Below, one piece after another: positions 56,455-64,000 of a DNA stretch of 64,000 nt. The stretch spans positions 1-64,000 of the forward strand of contig NZ_QXEC01000012.1 of assembly GCF_003583405.1 (NCBI RefSeq). Direction: 5' to 3'. The stretch is from Micromonospora radicis (GTDB lineage Bacteria; Actinomycetota; Actinomycetes; Mycobacteriales; Micromonosporaceae). How positions within the stretch are numbered: the first letter of the stretch is position 1; every line of letters starts with the position of its first letter. Made by a program: the position numbers and the translations under genes. The notes below the pieces were generated by a model. The model did no database searches. It saw nothing but the letters and a program-made list of their open reading frames with translations, and was not told where the DNA came from.

Positions 56455-58518
56455 TCAGAACAGCGCGAGCGGGTCGACCTGCAGCCGTACCGGGTCGGCC
56501 GCCTTGCGGGCACTGCGCACCCCGGCCGCCGAGTGCAACGCCTCGGCCAGGGCCGCGGCCCGCGCCCGGGGCACCCGGACCAGCATCCGCTCCCGCTCAC
56601 CGTCGGCCGGCACCGGACCGAGCAGCTCCGCCCCGTCGGGCAGCCGCGCCTGCGCCAACAGGTCGGCCACCGCGGCCGCCGGACCGGTCACGCTGGCCAT
56701 CCGTACCGCCGGCGGGAAACCCAGCTCACGCCGCTCGGCCAACTCCCGGGCGGCGAACCAGGCGGGATCCCAGCGCAGCAGCGCCTGCACCGGCGCCAGT
56801 GCGCCGTCGGCGACCACCACCACCCGGCCACCGGCCGACGCCGGCCGGGCCAGGGCCGCCGCGGCACACCAGCGACGCAGCGCCTCCTCCCCGGCCCGCA
56901 GGTCGGCCCGGGTCAGCAGGGCCCAGGTGTCCAGCAGCAGCACGGCGCCGTACCCGCCCACCGCGACCGGTTCGGCCCCCGGTGTCGCGATCACCAGGGC
57001 GGCACCGGCGGGCACGTCGGTCAACACCTCTTCCCGGCCGGAGGTGCGTACCGGCACGCCGGGGAAGGCCCGGCCCAGCTCCTCGGCGGTCCGCCGGGCA
57101 CCGGTGACCGAGGCCCGCAGCCGCCGGCCACCGCACTCGGGGCAGGCGTACGCGGCGGCGACCCGGCCGCACCACCGGCACAGCGGGGCCCCGCCGGCCG
57201 AGGGCAGCGCCAGTGGGCCCGCGCAGTGCGGACAGCGGGCCGGGGTACGACAGTCGGCACAGGCCACCGAGGGTAGGTAGCCCCGGCGCGGTACCTGCAC
57301 CAGGACCGGAAGCTCCGCCCGCAACGCCTCCCGGGCCGCGGTCCAGGCCAGGCTGGGCAGCCGGGCGGTCGCCGCACCCGGGTCACGGGCCAGCTGCGGG
57401 TCGTCGCCGGCCGGGGTGACGGCGGGGGTACGCGCCCGCAGCACCGCCCGGTCGGCGACCACCTCACGGGCCCAGCCGGTCTCCACCAGCAACTGCGCCT
57501 CGGCGGTACGCGCGTAGCCGCCCACCAGCGCCGCGGCGCCGTCGAGCTGGGCCCGGGTGAGCAGCACCTCACGGGCGTGCGGGTACGGTGCCCGGGGCTC
57601 GGCGTGCAGGTCGTCCCCGTCGTCCCAGACCGCCACCAGGCCCAGCCGGGCCACCGGGGCGAACATCGCCGCCCGGGTGCCGATGACCACCGGCGCGTCG
57701 TGTCGCCGGGCGGTGAGGAAGGCGCGGTACCGGCGGGCCGGACCGAGCGCGGCGGACAGGCACACGTGCCGGCCGGCGCCCAGCGTCGCGGTCAGAGCGG
57801 CGTCCAGCCGGTCCAGGTCCCGCCCGTCGGCGACCACCACCAGGGCACCCCGGCCGCCGGCCACGGTCGCCGCGACCGCGGTGGCGTAGCGGGCCGCCCA
57901 GTCCTCCCCCGGCAACGCCGACCACACCGCGCGGGGCGCCTTCCCGTCGGCGAGCGCCCGCAGCAGTGCCGGCCCCGCCGGGTAGTCCCGCCACCCGCCG
58001 GCCTCCGGCGGCGTGCCCCGGTCGGGGTCGCCGTCCGCGGGCGGTGCCGCCGGACCCGGCTCGGGTCCGCCGTGCGCGGGCGGTGCCGCCAGACCCGGCT
58101 CGGGTCCGCCGTCCGCGGGCTGCGCCGGGGTGGCGGAGAGTTCCTTCTCCACCCGCGCGTGCCGGGGCGGGACCGCCAGGCGCAGCACGTCGGCCAGGCT
58201 GCCGGCGTACCGGTCGGCGACGGCCCGGGCCAGCCGGGCCACCTCGGGGGCGAGCACCGGCACCGGCGAGACCAGCTTCTCCAGGTACGCCAGCCGGGGA
58301 TGCTCGGAACGGTCGACCCGCTGGAGCAGCCAGCCGTCGACGAGCTGGCCGGCGAAGCGCACCTTCACCCGCACCCCGGGCTGCGCCGCCCCGGCCAGCT
58401 CCTGCGGGACCAGGTAGTCGAAGGGACGGTCCAGGTGGGCCAGCGGCACGTCCACGCAGACACGAGCGACCGGCGACCCGTCCGCGGGCCGCCGGTCGTC
58501 TCGCCTACTCGCGGTCAG
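56455..58518 (-). CDS. priA: Primosomal protein N' lacking helicase motifs (probable CUG start)
   Basis: The 687-aa actinobacterial-type PriA has an N-terminal 3'-DNA-binding domain ([18 protein letters not shown]) and zinc fingers ([13 protein letters not shown] and CRWCG...CPECGG). The Walker A and DEAH motifs of true PriA are absent ([16 protein letters not shown]), as usual in actinobacteria, so it is probably a non-helicase restart factor. A 13-residue repeat ([13 protein letters not shown]) occurs in a linker. The conserved N-terminus needs a start upstream of GTG 58455; the only candidate is CTG 58518, which overlaps the metK stop as CTGA. Confidence 0.85.
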   Translation of the reverse strand: MTASRRDDRRPADGSPVARVCVDVPLAHLDRPFDYLVPQELAGAAQPGVRVKVRFAGQLVDGWLLQRVDRSEHPRLAYLEKLVSPVPVLAPEVARLARAVADRYAGSLADVLRLAVPPRHARVEKELSATPAQPADGGPEPGLAAPPAHGGPEPGPAAPPADGDPDRGTPPEAGGWRDYPAGPALLRALADGKAPRAVWSALPGEDWAARYATAVAATVAGGRGALVVVADGRDLDRLDAALTATLGAGRHVCLSAALGPARRYRAFLTARRHDAPVVIGTRAAMFAPVARLGLVAVWDDGDDLHAEPRAPYPHAREVLLTRAQLDGAAALVGGYARTAEAQLLVETGWAREVVADRAVLRARTPAVTPAGDDPQLARDPGAATARLPSLAWTAAREALRAELPVLVQVPRRGYLPSVACADCRTPARCPHCAGPLALPSAGGAPLCRWCGRVAAAYACPECGGRRLRASVTGARRTAEELGRAFPGVPVRTSGREEVLTDVPAGAALVIATPGAEPVAVGGYGAVLLLDTWALLTRADLRAGEEALRRWCAAAALARPASAGGRVVVVADGALAPVQALLRWDPAWFAARELAERRELGFPPAVRMASVTGPAAAVADLLAQARLPDGAELLGPVPADGERERMLVRVPRARAAALAEALHSAAGVRSARKAADPVRLQVDPLALF
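58022..58134. repeat. 39-bp tandem repeats inside priA
   Basis: Nearly three copies of a 39-bp unit (GGTCCGCCGTGCGCGGGCGG...) encode 13-residue repeats GPEPGxAAPPAxG in a Pro/Ala linker. They are in frame. Confidence 0.85.
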
Positions 58519-59708
58519 GCTCCCGCAGCCGACTTGAGGTCGGCGGCCCGGTCGGTGCTCTCCCAGGTCAGGTCCGGCAGCTCCCGGCCGAAGTGGCCGT
58601 AGGCGGCGGTCTGCCGGTAGATCGGGCGCAGCAGGTGCAGATCCCGGATGATCGCGGCCGGACGCAGGTCGAAGACCTCCTTCACCGCCTTCTCGATCGA
58701 GGCCACCGGCACCGTCTCGGTACCGAAGGTCTCGATGAACAGGCTCACCGGGTGGGCCTTGCCGATCGCGTAGGCGACCTGCGCCTCGCACCGCTCGGCC
58801 AGCCCGGCGGCCACCACGTTCTTGGCCACCCACCGCATCGCGTACGCCGCCGACCGGTCGACCTTCGACGGGTCCTTGCCGGAGAACGCGCCACCGCCGT
58901 GCCGGGCGTACCCGCCGTACGTGTCGACGATGATCTTGCGGCCGGTCAGCCCCGCGTCACCCATCGGGCCACCGATCTCGAACCGGCCCGTCGGGTTGAC
59001 CAGCAGCCGGTAGCCCTCGGTGTCCAGGCCGAGGCTGTCCAGCTCCGGCGCGATCACGTGCTCGCGCACGTCGGGGGTGAGCAGCGACTCCAGCGAGATG
59101 TCCGCGGCGTGCTGGCTGGAGACCACGACCGTGTTCAGCCGCACCGGCCGCAGGCCCTCGTACTCGATGGTGACCTGGGTCTTGCCGTCGGGCCGCAGGT
59201 ACGGAACCGTGCCGTCCTTGCGTACCGCGGCGAGCCGGCGGGCCAGCCGGTGCGCGAGGGCGATCGGCAGCGGCATCAGTTCCGGCGTCTCCGAGCAGGC
59301 GAAGCCGAACATCATGCCCTGGTCGCCGGCGCCCTGCGCGTCCAGCGCGCTCTCCGAGGCGCCGGTGCGCAACTCGAACGCGTTGTCCACTCCCTGGGCG
59401 ATGTCCGGCGACTGTGCACCGATCGAGACGTTCACCCCGCACGACGCGCCGTCGAAGCCCTTCTTCGACGAGTCGTATCCGATGTTGAGAATCGTCTCCC
59501 GGACAATCGTCGGGATGTCGGCGTACGCCTTCGTGGTGACCTCACCGGCCACGTGCACCTGGCCGGTGGTGATCAGGGTCTCGACCGCGACGCGACTGTG
59601 CGGGTCCTGGGTGAGCAGGGCGTCGAGGATACCGTCACTGATCTGATCGGCGATCTTGTCCGGGTGGCCTTCCGTGACCGATTCGGACGTGAAAAGACGG
59701 CGTGTCAC
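58515..59708 (-). CDS. metK: S-adenosylmethionine synthase
   Basis: The 397-aa enzyme makes SAM from methionine and ATP. Motifs: [22 protein letters not shown], the hexapeptide GAGDQG, and the P-loop-like [19 protein letters not shown] 59708 has AGGAG upstream. Its stop overlaps the probable priA start. Confidence 0.98.
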   Translation of the reverse strand: MTRRLFTSESVTEGHPDKIADQISDGILDALLTQDPHSRVAVETLITTGQVHVAGEVTTKAYADIPTIVRETILNIGYDSSKKGFDGASCGVNVSIGAQSPDIAQGVDNAFELRTGASESALDAQGAGDQGMMFGFACSETPELMPLPIALAHRLARRLAAVRKDGTVPYLRPDGKTQVTIEYEGLRPVRLNTVVVSSQHAADISLESLLTPDVREHVIAPELDSLGLDTEGYRLLVNPTGRFEIGGPMGDAGLTGRKIIVDTYGGYARHGGGAFSGKDPSKVDRSAAYAMRWVAKNVVAAGLAERCEAQVAYAIGKAHPVSLFIETFGTETVPVASIEKAVKEVFDLRPAAIIRDLHLLRPIYRQTAAYGHFGRELPDLTWESTDRAADLKSAAGA

Positions 59709-59781
59709 GGCACTCCTAAGTTTTTGGATGTCGTTCCGCGGCAGTGTAGTCACCGACCGCTGCGGTTGCGTCGACGGTCGC

Positions 59782-61008
59782 CTAGCCGTCCACCCGTAAG
59801 GAGGAGACCCCGGCCAGCCGGGCGACGACGAGATCCCACACCCCGTCGGCGAGCTCCTCCTTGGACTGTTCGGGCATCCGATTGACCGTACCGTCCACGT
59901 CGATGACGGTCGCCGCGTTCGTGTCGGCGCCGAAGACCTTGTCCGGCCCGACCTCGTTGATGACGATGAGGTCGGCCCGTTTCCGGGCGAGCTTGGCCCG
60001 GCCGTTGGCCTCGGCGTCGCCGGTCTCCGCGGCGAACACCACCAGCACCTGCTCCGGTCGACGGCGCCGCCCCAACTCGGCGGCGATGTCGGGGTTGGTG
60101 ACCAGCTCGATGGTGGGCGCCGCGCCGTCGTCGGACTTCTTGATTTTGCCAGTCGCGTACATCGCCGGCCGGAAATCGGCCGGCGCCGCCGCCATCACCA
60201 CCGCGTCGGCGTCGACCGCCGCCTCCAGCGTCGCCGCCCGCAACTCCCCGGTCGTGCCCACCCGCACCACGTCCACGCCCGCCGGATCCGCCAGCGTCAC
60301 GTTGGCCGAGACCAGCGTGACCCGGGCGCCGCGGGCGACCGCACAACGGGCGAACGCGTAGCCCTGTTTGCCGGAGGAACGGTTACCGAGGAAACGTACC
60401 GGGTCCAGCGGCTCCCGGGTGCCCCCGGCGGTGACCACCACGTGCCGGCCGGTCAGGTCCGCCGGGGCGGCGGCGCCGCGGACCAGGGCCCGCCGGGCCA
60501 CCGCGAAGATCTCCGCCGGGTCGGGCAGCCGCCCCTTGCCGGTGTCGGCACCGGTGAGCCGGCCCACGGCGGGCTCGATGACCCGCACCCCGCGGTCGCG
60601 CAACGTCGCCACGTTGGCCACGGTGGCCGGGTGCTCCCACATCTCGGTGTGCATGGCCGGGGCCAGCACCACCGGGCAACGGGCGGTGAGCAGCGTGTTG
60701 GTCAGCAGGTCGTCGGCGATGCCCTGGGCGGCCTTGGCCAACAGATCCGCGGTGGTGGGCGCGACCACCACCAGGTCGGCCTGCTTGCCGAGGCGCACGT
60801 GCGGCACCTCGTGCACGTCGGACCAGACGTCCTCGGCGACCGGTTGACCGGACAGCGCCGCCCAGGTCGGCGCGCCGACGAAACGCAGCGCGGCGGCCGT
60901 CGGCACGACCCGGACCTGGTGGCCCGACTCGGTGAACAGGCGCAGCAGCTCACACGCCTTGTACGCGGCGATACCGCCACCGACGCCGAGAACGACCCGG
61001 ACGCTCAT
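59782..61008 (-). CDS. coaBC: Phosphopantothenoylcysteine synthetase/decarboxylase
   Basis: The 408-aa bifunctional CoA enzyme has an N-terminal flavin CoaC ([36 protein letters not shown] with the substrate clamp) and C-terminal CoaB ([41 protein letters not shown]). It follows rpoZ by 13 bp. Confidence 0.97.
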   Translation of the reverse strand: MSVRVVLGVGGGIAAYKACELLRLFTESGHQVRVVPTAAALRFVGAPTWAALSGQPVAEDVWSDVHEVPHVRLGKQADLVVVAPTTADLLAKAAQGIADDLLTNTLLTARCPVVLAPAMHTEMWEHPATVANVATLRDRGVRVIEPAVGRLTGADTGKGRLPDPAEIFAVARRALVRGAAAPADLTGRHVVVTAGGTREPLDPVRFLGNRSSGKQGYAFARCAVARGARVTLVSANVTLADPAGVDVVRVGTTGELRAATLEAAVDADAVVMAAAPADFRPAMYATGKIKKSDDGAAPTIELVTNPDIAAELGRRRRPEQVLVVFAAETGDAEANGRAKLARKRADLIVINEVGPDKVFGADTNAATVIDVDGTVNRMPEQSKEELADGVWDLVVARLAGVSSLRVDG

Positions 61009-61021
61009 CGAGGTGCGGAGG

Positions 61022-61285
61022 TTACGGCTGGTCGGTCGGCTCGGCGGTGAGCAGACCGGCGTTGATCTCGCGCATCGCGATGGAGAGCGGCTTCTCCTGC
61101 GGAGTGGTCTCGACCAGCGGACCCACGTACTCGAGCAGGCCCTCGCCCAGCTGGCTGTAGTAGGCGTTGACCTGACGCGCGCGCTTGGCCGCGAAGATGA
61201 CCAGCGCGTACTTCGACGTGGTCTTCTCCAGGAGCTCGTCGATCGGCGGGTTGGTGATGCCTTCGGGGTTGGCGATGGATCCCAC
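61022..61285 (-). CDS. rpoZ: RNA polymerase omega subunit
   Basis: The 87-aa omega has [31 protein letters not shown], the conserved core that folds around the beta' C-terminus. It lies in the standard gmk-rpoZ-coaBC order. Confidence 0.97.
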   Translation of the reverse strand: MGSIANPEGITNPPIDELLEKTTSKYALVIFAAKRARQVNAYYSQLGEGLLEYVGPLVETTPQEKPLSIAMREINAGLLTAEPTDQP

Positions 61286-61336
61286 GGATTAACCTCTGCG
61301 TCTTTCGCACGGACCGCGCGAACGCGGTGCCGGCGC

Positions 61337-61870
61337 TCAACCGCGCGGACGCGGCCGGGCCGGAGCCAGGAAGGAAGAACCGATGAATCCTACCAGCTCG
61401 TCCACCACCCGCTCGGTGTGGTCGTACGACACGCTGTGGTCGAAAGCCGCCACGATGGCCTGATCCGGGATCCGGCCGGGTGGGTGCAGCAGCACGAGTC
61501 GCGCTTCGGGCCAGACGGCCCGGACCAGCAGCGCCCCGTCGAGGTCGAGTGGGAGCAGGACCGGCGTTCGGGCGGCGACCCGGCTGCGCAGCGCGGCACT
61601 CTCGGTGCCCCGCCGGTACGCGCCGAGCCGGCTCCACTCCAGCAGGTCACCGGCGGCCACCCGCCGGTCGAACTCCGGTGGCGTGAGGAATGCGCGGTGG
61701 ACGCCGTCCAGCTCACCCTCCCGGCGGGGCCGGGTGGTCACCGTGACCGGCGTCCACACTGACGGAGAACGCGCCCGGACCAGCTCGACGACACTCTCCC
61801 TGCCGGCACCGGATGGGCCGGCCAGGACAGTGAGCCGAGCCGCCGGGCGCGCCTCGTCATCCAAGCTCAC
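61337..61870 (-). CDS. gmk: Degenerate guanylate kinase homologue
   Basis: The 177-aa protein occupies the conserved gmk position but departs from the enzyme. The P-loop reads GPSGAGRES, with Arg24 replacing the catalytic Lys. The GMP-site tyrosines are replaced (VHRAF for VHYHF; YRRGT for NRYGT). The whole lid with its catalytic arginines (normally about 35 residues after PP) is deleted between Pro131 and FDHSV. The TTRPRREGE-DG and LDLDGA segments remain. The ORF is intact, so this is a pseudoenzyme or a highly diverged protein rather than a frameshifted gene. A functional Gmk must exist elsewhere. Confidence 0.8.
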   Translation of the reverse strand: MSLDDEARPAARLTVLAGPSGAGRESVVELVRARSPSVWTPVTVTTRPRREGELDGVHRAFLTPPEFDRRVAAGDLLEWSRLGAYRRGTESAALRSRVAARTPVLLPLDLDGALLVRAVWPEARLVLLHPPGRIPDQAIVAAFDHSVSYDHTERVVDELVGFIGSSFLAPARPRPRG

Positions 61871-61895
61871 TGCTTGTTTCTACACGCAGCCGTGC

Positions 61896-62213
61896 TCAGT
61901 TGGCGGCGAACTCCCCAAGCAGAGCCTTGCGCTGCTGCTCGCCGAGGCCACGAAGGCGACGGCTGTCGGCGATCTTGAGCTTCTCCATGATCTGGGTAGC
62001 CCGGATCTTGCCGATGCCCGGCATTGCCTGCAGCACGGCCGACACCTTGAGCTTGCCGACGACATCGTCGGACTCGGCCCGCTCAAGAACGGCTCCGAGG
62101 GTGGTCTTGCCCTGCTTGAGCTGCTCCTTCAGCTCGGCGCGGGCTTTGCGGATCTCCGCGGCCTTCTCCAGCGCGGCTGCGCGCTGTTCCGGGGTCAGTG
62201 ACGGGAGCGGCAC
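61896..62213 (-). CDS. mihF: Actinobacterial integration host factor
   Basis: The 105-aa nucleoid protein of the mIHF/sIHF family (MPLPSLTPEQRAAALEKAAE, with MPGIGKIRATQIMEKL forming the H2TH DNA-binding element). It binds DNA without sequence preference and lies between pyrF and gmk as in Streptomyces and Mycobacterium. Confidence 0.97.
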   Translation of the reverse strand: MPLPSLTPEQRAAALEKAAEIRKARAELKEQLKQGKTTLGAVLERAESDDVVGKLKVSAVLQAMPGIGKIRATQIMEKLKIADSRRLRGLGEQQRKALLGEFAAN

Positions 62214-62309
62214 CAGTTCTCCTCAGGTCCCTATCGCGACGGGCGGGGCGCGCCGCCGCATCTGTGAAACGTGGTGTCGCTGTGAACCAAGGGGTTCCCA
62301 GCGCGGGGA

Positions 62310-62338
62310 AAACTAGCGGTCAACGGAGCTTTCGGCAA
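62310..62338 (-). promoter_or_regulatory. Promoter of mihF
   Basis: TTGCCG (62333-62338), a 17-bp spacer and TAGTTT (62310-62315) lie about 97 bp before the mihF ATG, with the AT-rich -10 region (GGGGAAAACTAG on the plus strand) standing out. Confidence 0.55.
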
Positions 62339-62384
62339 CGTGGGCGCGCGATGATCACCGCAAAGTGACCGAGCCGTCAGTCAG

Positions 62385-63221
62385 TCAGGACATCGCCAGC
62401 GCGGCCCGACAGTCGACCACTGCGCGGTCCGCCGCGGCACGCAGTGCCTCCGGGTCCGGGCCCGCTCCCAGCACCTCCCGGGAGTACGAGGGCAGCACGG
62501 CGGGCAGGGCGGTGCCGAAGACCACCCGCAGATCCGCCGCCGTGGCACCCTGCGCGCCGAGGCCCGGCGCGAGCAGTGGACCGTTCACGGCGGACAGGTC
62601 GCAGCCGGTCTCGCCGACCGTCGCGCCGATCACCGCACCGATGCTTCCGAGCGGCTCCGCACCCATGTTGAGCTGCGCAATCTCGTCGAGAACCTGCTGC
62701 GCGACGGTACGTCCGTCGGCGGTACGGGCCCGCTGGACGGCGGCGCCCTCGGGGTTGGAGGTGAGGGCCAGGACGAAGACTCCGCCGCCGTGTTCGGCGG
62801 CCAGATCGAACATCGGTGCGAGCGAGCCGACGCCCAGGAAGGGGCTCGCGGTCACCGCGTCCACATACATGGGGCTGGATGGGTCGAGGTACGCCGAGGC
62901 GTACGCATGGACCGTCGAGCCGATGTCGCCGCGCTTGACGTCGAGTAGAACGAGCGAGCCGCGATCCCGTAACTGTCGGATAGTTGACTCAAGAACCGCC
63001 ACGCCTTGAGACCCGAATCGCTCGAAGAAGGCCGACTGGGGCTTGACCACCGCAACCCGGTCACCGAGGGCTTCCACGACGGTCCGGGCGAACCGGCTCA
63101 GCCCCGCCACGTCGTCGGCAAGACCCCACCTGGCCAGCAAGGCCGGGTGCGGGTCGATACCGACGCAGAGCGGCCCCCGCTCGTCGACCGCCCGATGCAG
63201 CCGGGCACCGAAACTCTCCAT
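62385..63221 (-). CDS. pyrF: Orotidine 5'-phosphate decarboxylase
   Basis: The 278-aa enzyme of the longer type-2 class makes UMP. Motifs: LCVGIDPHPALLARWGL, VVKPQSAFFERFG, and the catalytic LLDVKRGDIGST. Other pyr genes are not in the window. Confidence 0.96.
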   Translation of the reverse strand: MESFGARLHRAVDERGPLCVGIDPHPALLARWGLADDVAGLSRFARTVVEALGDRVAVVKPQSAFFERFGSQGVAVLESTIRQLRDRGSLVLLDVKRGDIGSTVHAYASAYLDPSSPMYVDAVTASPFLGVGSLAPMFDLAAEHGGGVFVLALTSNPEGAAVQRARTADGRTVAQQVLDEIAQLNMGAEPLGSIGAVIGATVGETGCDLSAVNGPLLAPGLGAQGATAADLRVVFGTALPAVLPSYSREVLGAGPDPEALRAAADRAVVDCRAALAMS

Positions 63222-63298
63222 ACCCCCAGCGCCTCTCTCTCGTGCTCAACTTGCCTTGTTCGGCTACTCAACCTTGGTCGACGGAATCAGCTGACTAC

Positions 63299-64000
63299 TC
63301 AGGCGACCTTGACCGCAGCAGCGATACCCGTCGCGATCAGTGCCAGATCGGCGTCGCCGGTGACGTACGGCGGCATGGTGTAGACCAGATCCCGGAACGG
63401 ACGCAGCCAGACCCCCTGCGCCACTGCGGCGGCCGTGGCGGCGGCGAGATCGACCTCGTGGTCGAGTTGCACCACGCCGATCCCGCCGAGCACCCGCACG
63501 TCGAGAACGCCCGGTGCGCCGCGCAGCGGCGCCAGCCCGGCCCGCAGACCACGCTGCAGCCGCGCCACCTGCCCGGCCCAGTCCCCCGACCGCAGCAGAC
63601 CCAGCGAGGCGTTGGCGACCGCGCAGGCCAACGGGTTACCCATGAACGTCGGGCCGTGCGCCAACCCGCCACCGGCACGGATGCCGGCGGAGACCTCGGC
63701 CGTGCACAGCGCGGCGGCCAGGGTGAGATAGCCACCGGTGAGCGCCTTGCCGACACACATCACGTCCGGCACGACCCCGGCGTGCTCGCCGGCGAACATC
63801 GTCCCGGTCCGGCCGAAGCCGGTGGCGATCTCGTCAAAGATCAGCAGTACGCCGTGGGCGCGGGTCACCTCACGCAGCACCCGCAGGTAGTGCGGGTGGT
63901 GGAAGCGCATCCCACCGGCGCCCTGTACCACCGGCTCGACGATCACCGCGGCCAGCTCGTCGGCGTGCCGCTCGACCGCCTCGACCAGCGCCGCCTCGTA
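63299..64000 (-). CDS. bioA: Adenosylmethionine-8-amino-7-oxononanoate aminotransferase, 3' part
   Basis: Partial: 233 C-terminal residues are present and the reading frame runs off the right edge. The PLP-dependent fold is clear: [38 protein letters not shown] lysine in [11 protein letters not shown], and [18 protein letters not shown]. These are typical of BioA, which uses SAM as amino donor in biotin synthesis. No other bio gene is visible. Confidence 0.92.
   Translation of the reverse strand, partial: YEAALVEAVERHADELAAVIVEPVVQGAGGMRFHHPHYLRVLREVTRAHGVLLIFDEIATGFGRTGTMFAGEHAGVVPDVMCVGKALTGGYLTLAAALCTAEVSAGIRAGGGLAHGPTFMGNPLACAVANASLGLLRSGDWAGQVARLQRGLRAGLAPLRGAPGVLDVRVLGGIGVVQLDHEVDLAAATAAAVAQGVWLRPFRDLVYTMPPYVTGDADLALIATGIAAAVKVA

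Noticed and set aside
59709..59781. SAM riboswitch before metK
   Set aside because: The gap is only 73 bp and has none of the conserved SAM-riboswitch blocks.

Overview
The window is high-GC actinobacterial chromosome. It looks like Micromonosporaceae (Micromonospora/Salinispora type), judged from codon use, chains of 4-bp start/stop overlaps, GTG starts, and core gene orders typical of that group: pyrF-mihF-gmk-rpoZ-coaBC-metK-priA; infC-rpmI-rplT-trmH-pheST next to argCJBDFR-H; and an FMN-riboswitch rib operon. This is read from the sequence, with no database search. No tRNA, complete rRNA, transposase or CRISPR array was seen.

Layout. 1-0.4 kb: promoter region of an rRNA operon that reads leftwards out of the window. 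0.4-9.4 kb: tyrS, a hotdog thioesterase, an atypical Nramp-like transporter with two PRC-barrel genes, a CNNM/CorC membrane protein, acetyltransferase-like genes, and a secreted GH30 xylanase behind a CebR-type operator. 9.6-17.9 kb: a DUF5872-like gene, a P-type cation ATPase with two double-UspA genes, a flavin reductase/LLM oxidoreductase pair and an alpha/beta hydrolase. 18-25.4 kb: arginine operon argC-J-B-D-F-R-[52-aa ORF]-H, every junction a 4-bp overlap, with ARG-box-like palindromes in front of argC. 25.5-29.7 kb: an inserted two-gene unit (3-TM protein plus 1139-aa STAND-like NTPase). 29.8-36.2 kb: pheT, pheS, trmH, rplT, rpmI, infC. 36.3-39 kb: hisE-hisG with a YdcZ-type exporter and a small PH-like protein. 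39.1-41.6 kb: polar amino-acid ABC transporter. 41.7-42.2 kb: secreted ricin-type lectin. 42.5-47 kb: ribD-ribE-ribM-ribAB-ribH with FMN riboswitch. 47-53.8 kb: response regulator-GGDEF, rpe, two paralogous lipoproteins, rsmB-fmt-def. 53.8-56.1 kb: cytochrome P450 and a kinase/ParB-like fusion. 56.4-64 kb: priA, metK, coaBC, rpoZ, a degenerate gmk, mihF, pyrF and the 3' part of bioA.

Most of the window is housekeeping: translation (tyrS, pheST, infC, L20, L35, def, fmt, rsmB), arginine, histidine, riboflavin, CoA, SAM and pyrimidine synthesis. The main unfamiliar items are as follows. (1) The TM + STAND-like gene pair between pheT and argC; the large protein appears to carry degenerate phosphoesterase and SIR2-like domains ahead of its P-loop and resembles an antiviral or conflict system. 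(2) The gene in the conserved gmk position, which has lost the P-loop lysine, two GMP-site tyrosines and the lid. (3) A 52-codon ORF embedded by overlaps between argR and argH. (4) Probable non-canonical starts: AUC for infC and CUG for priA. (5) Several leader structures (infC, pheS, ribD) and operator palindromes.
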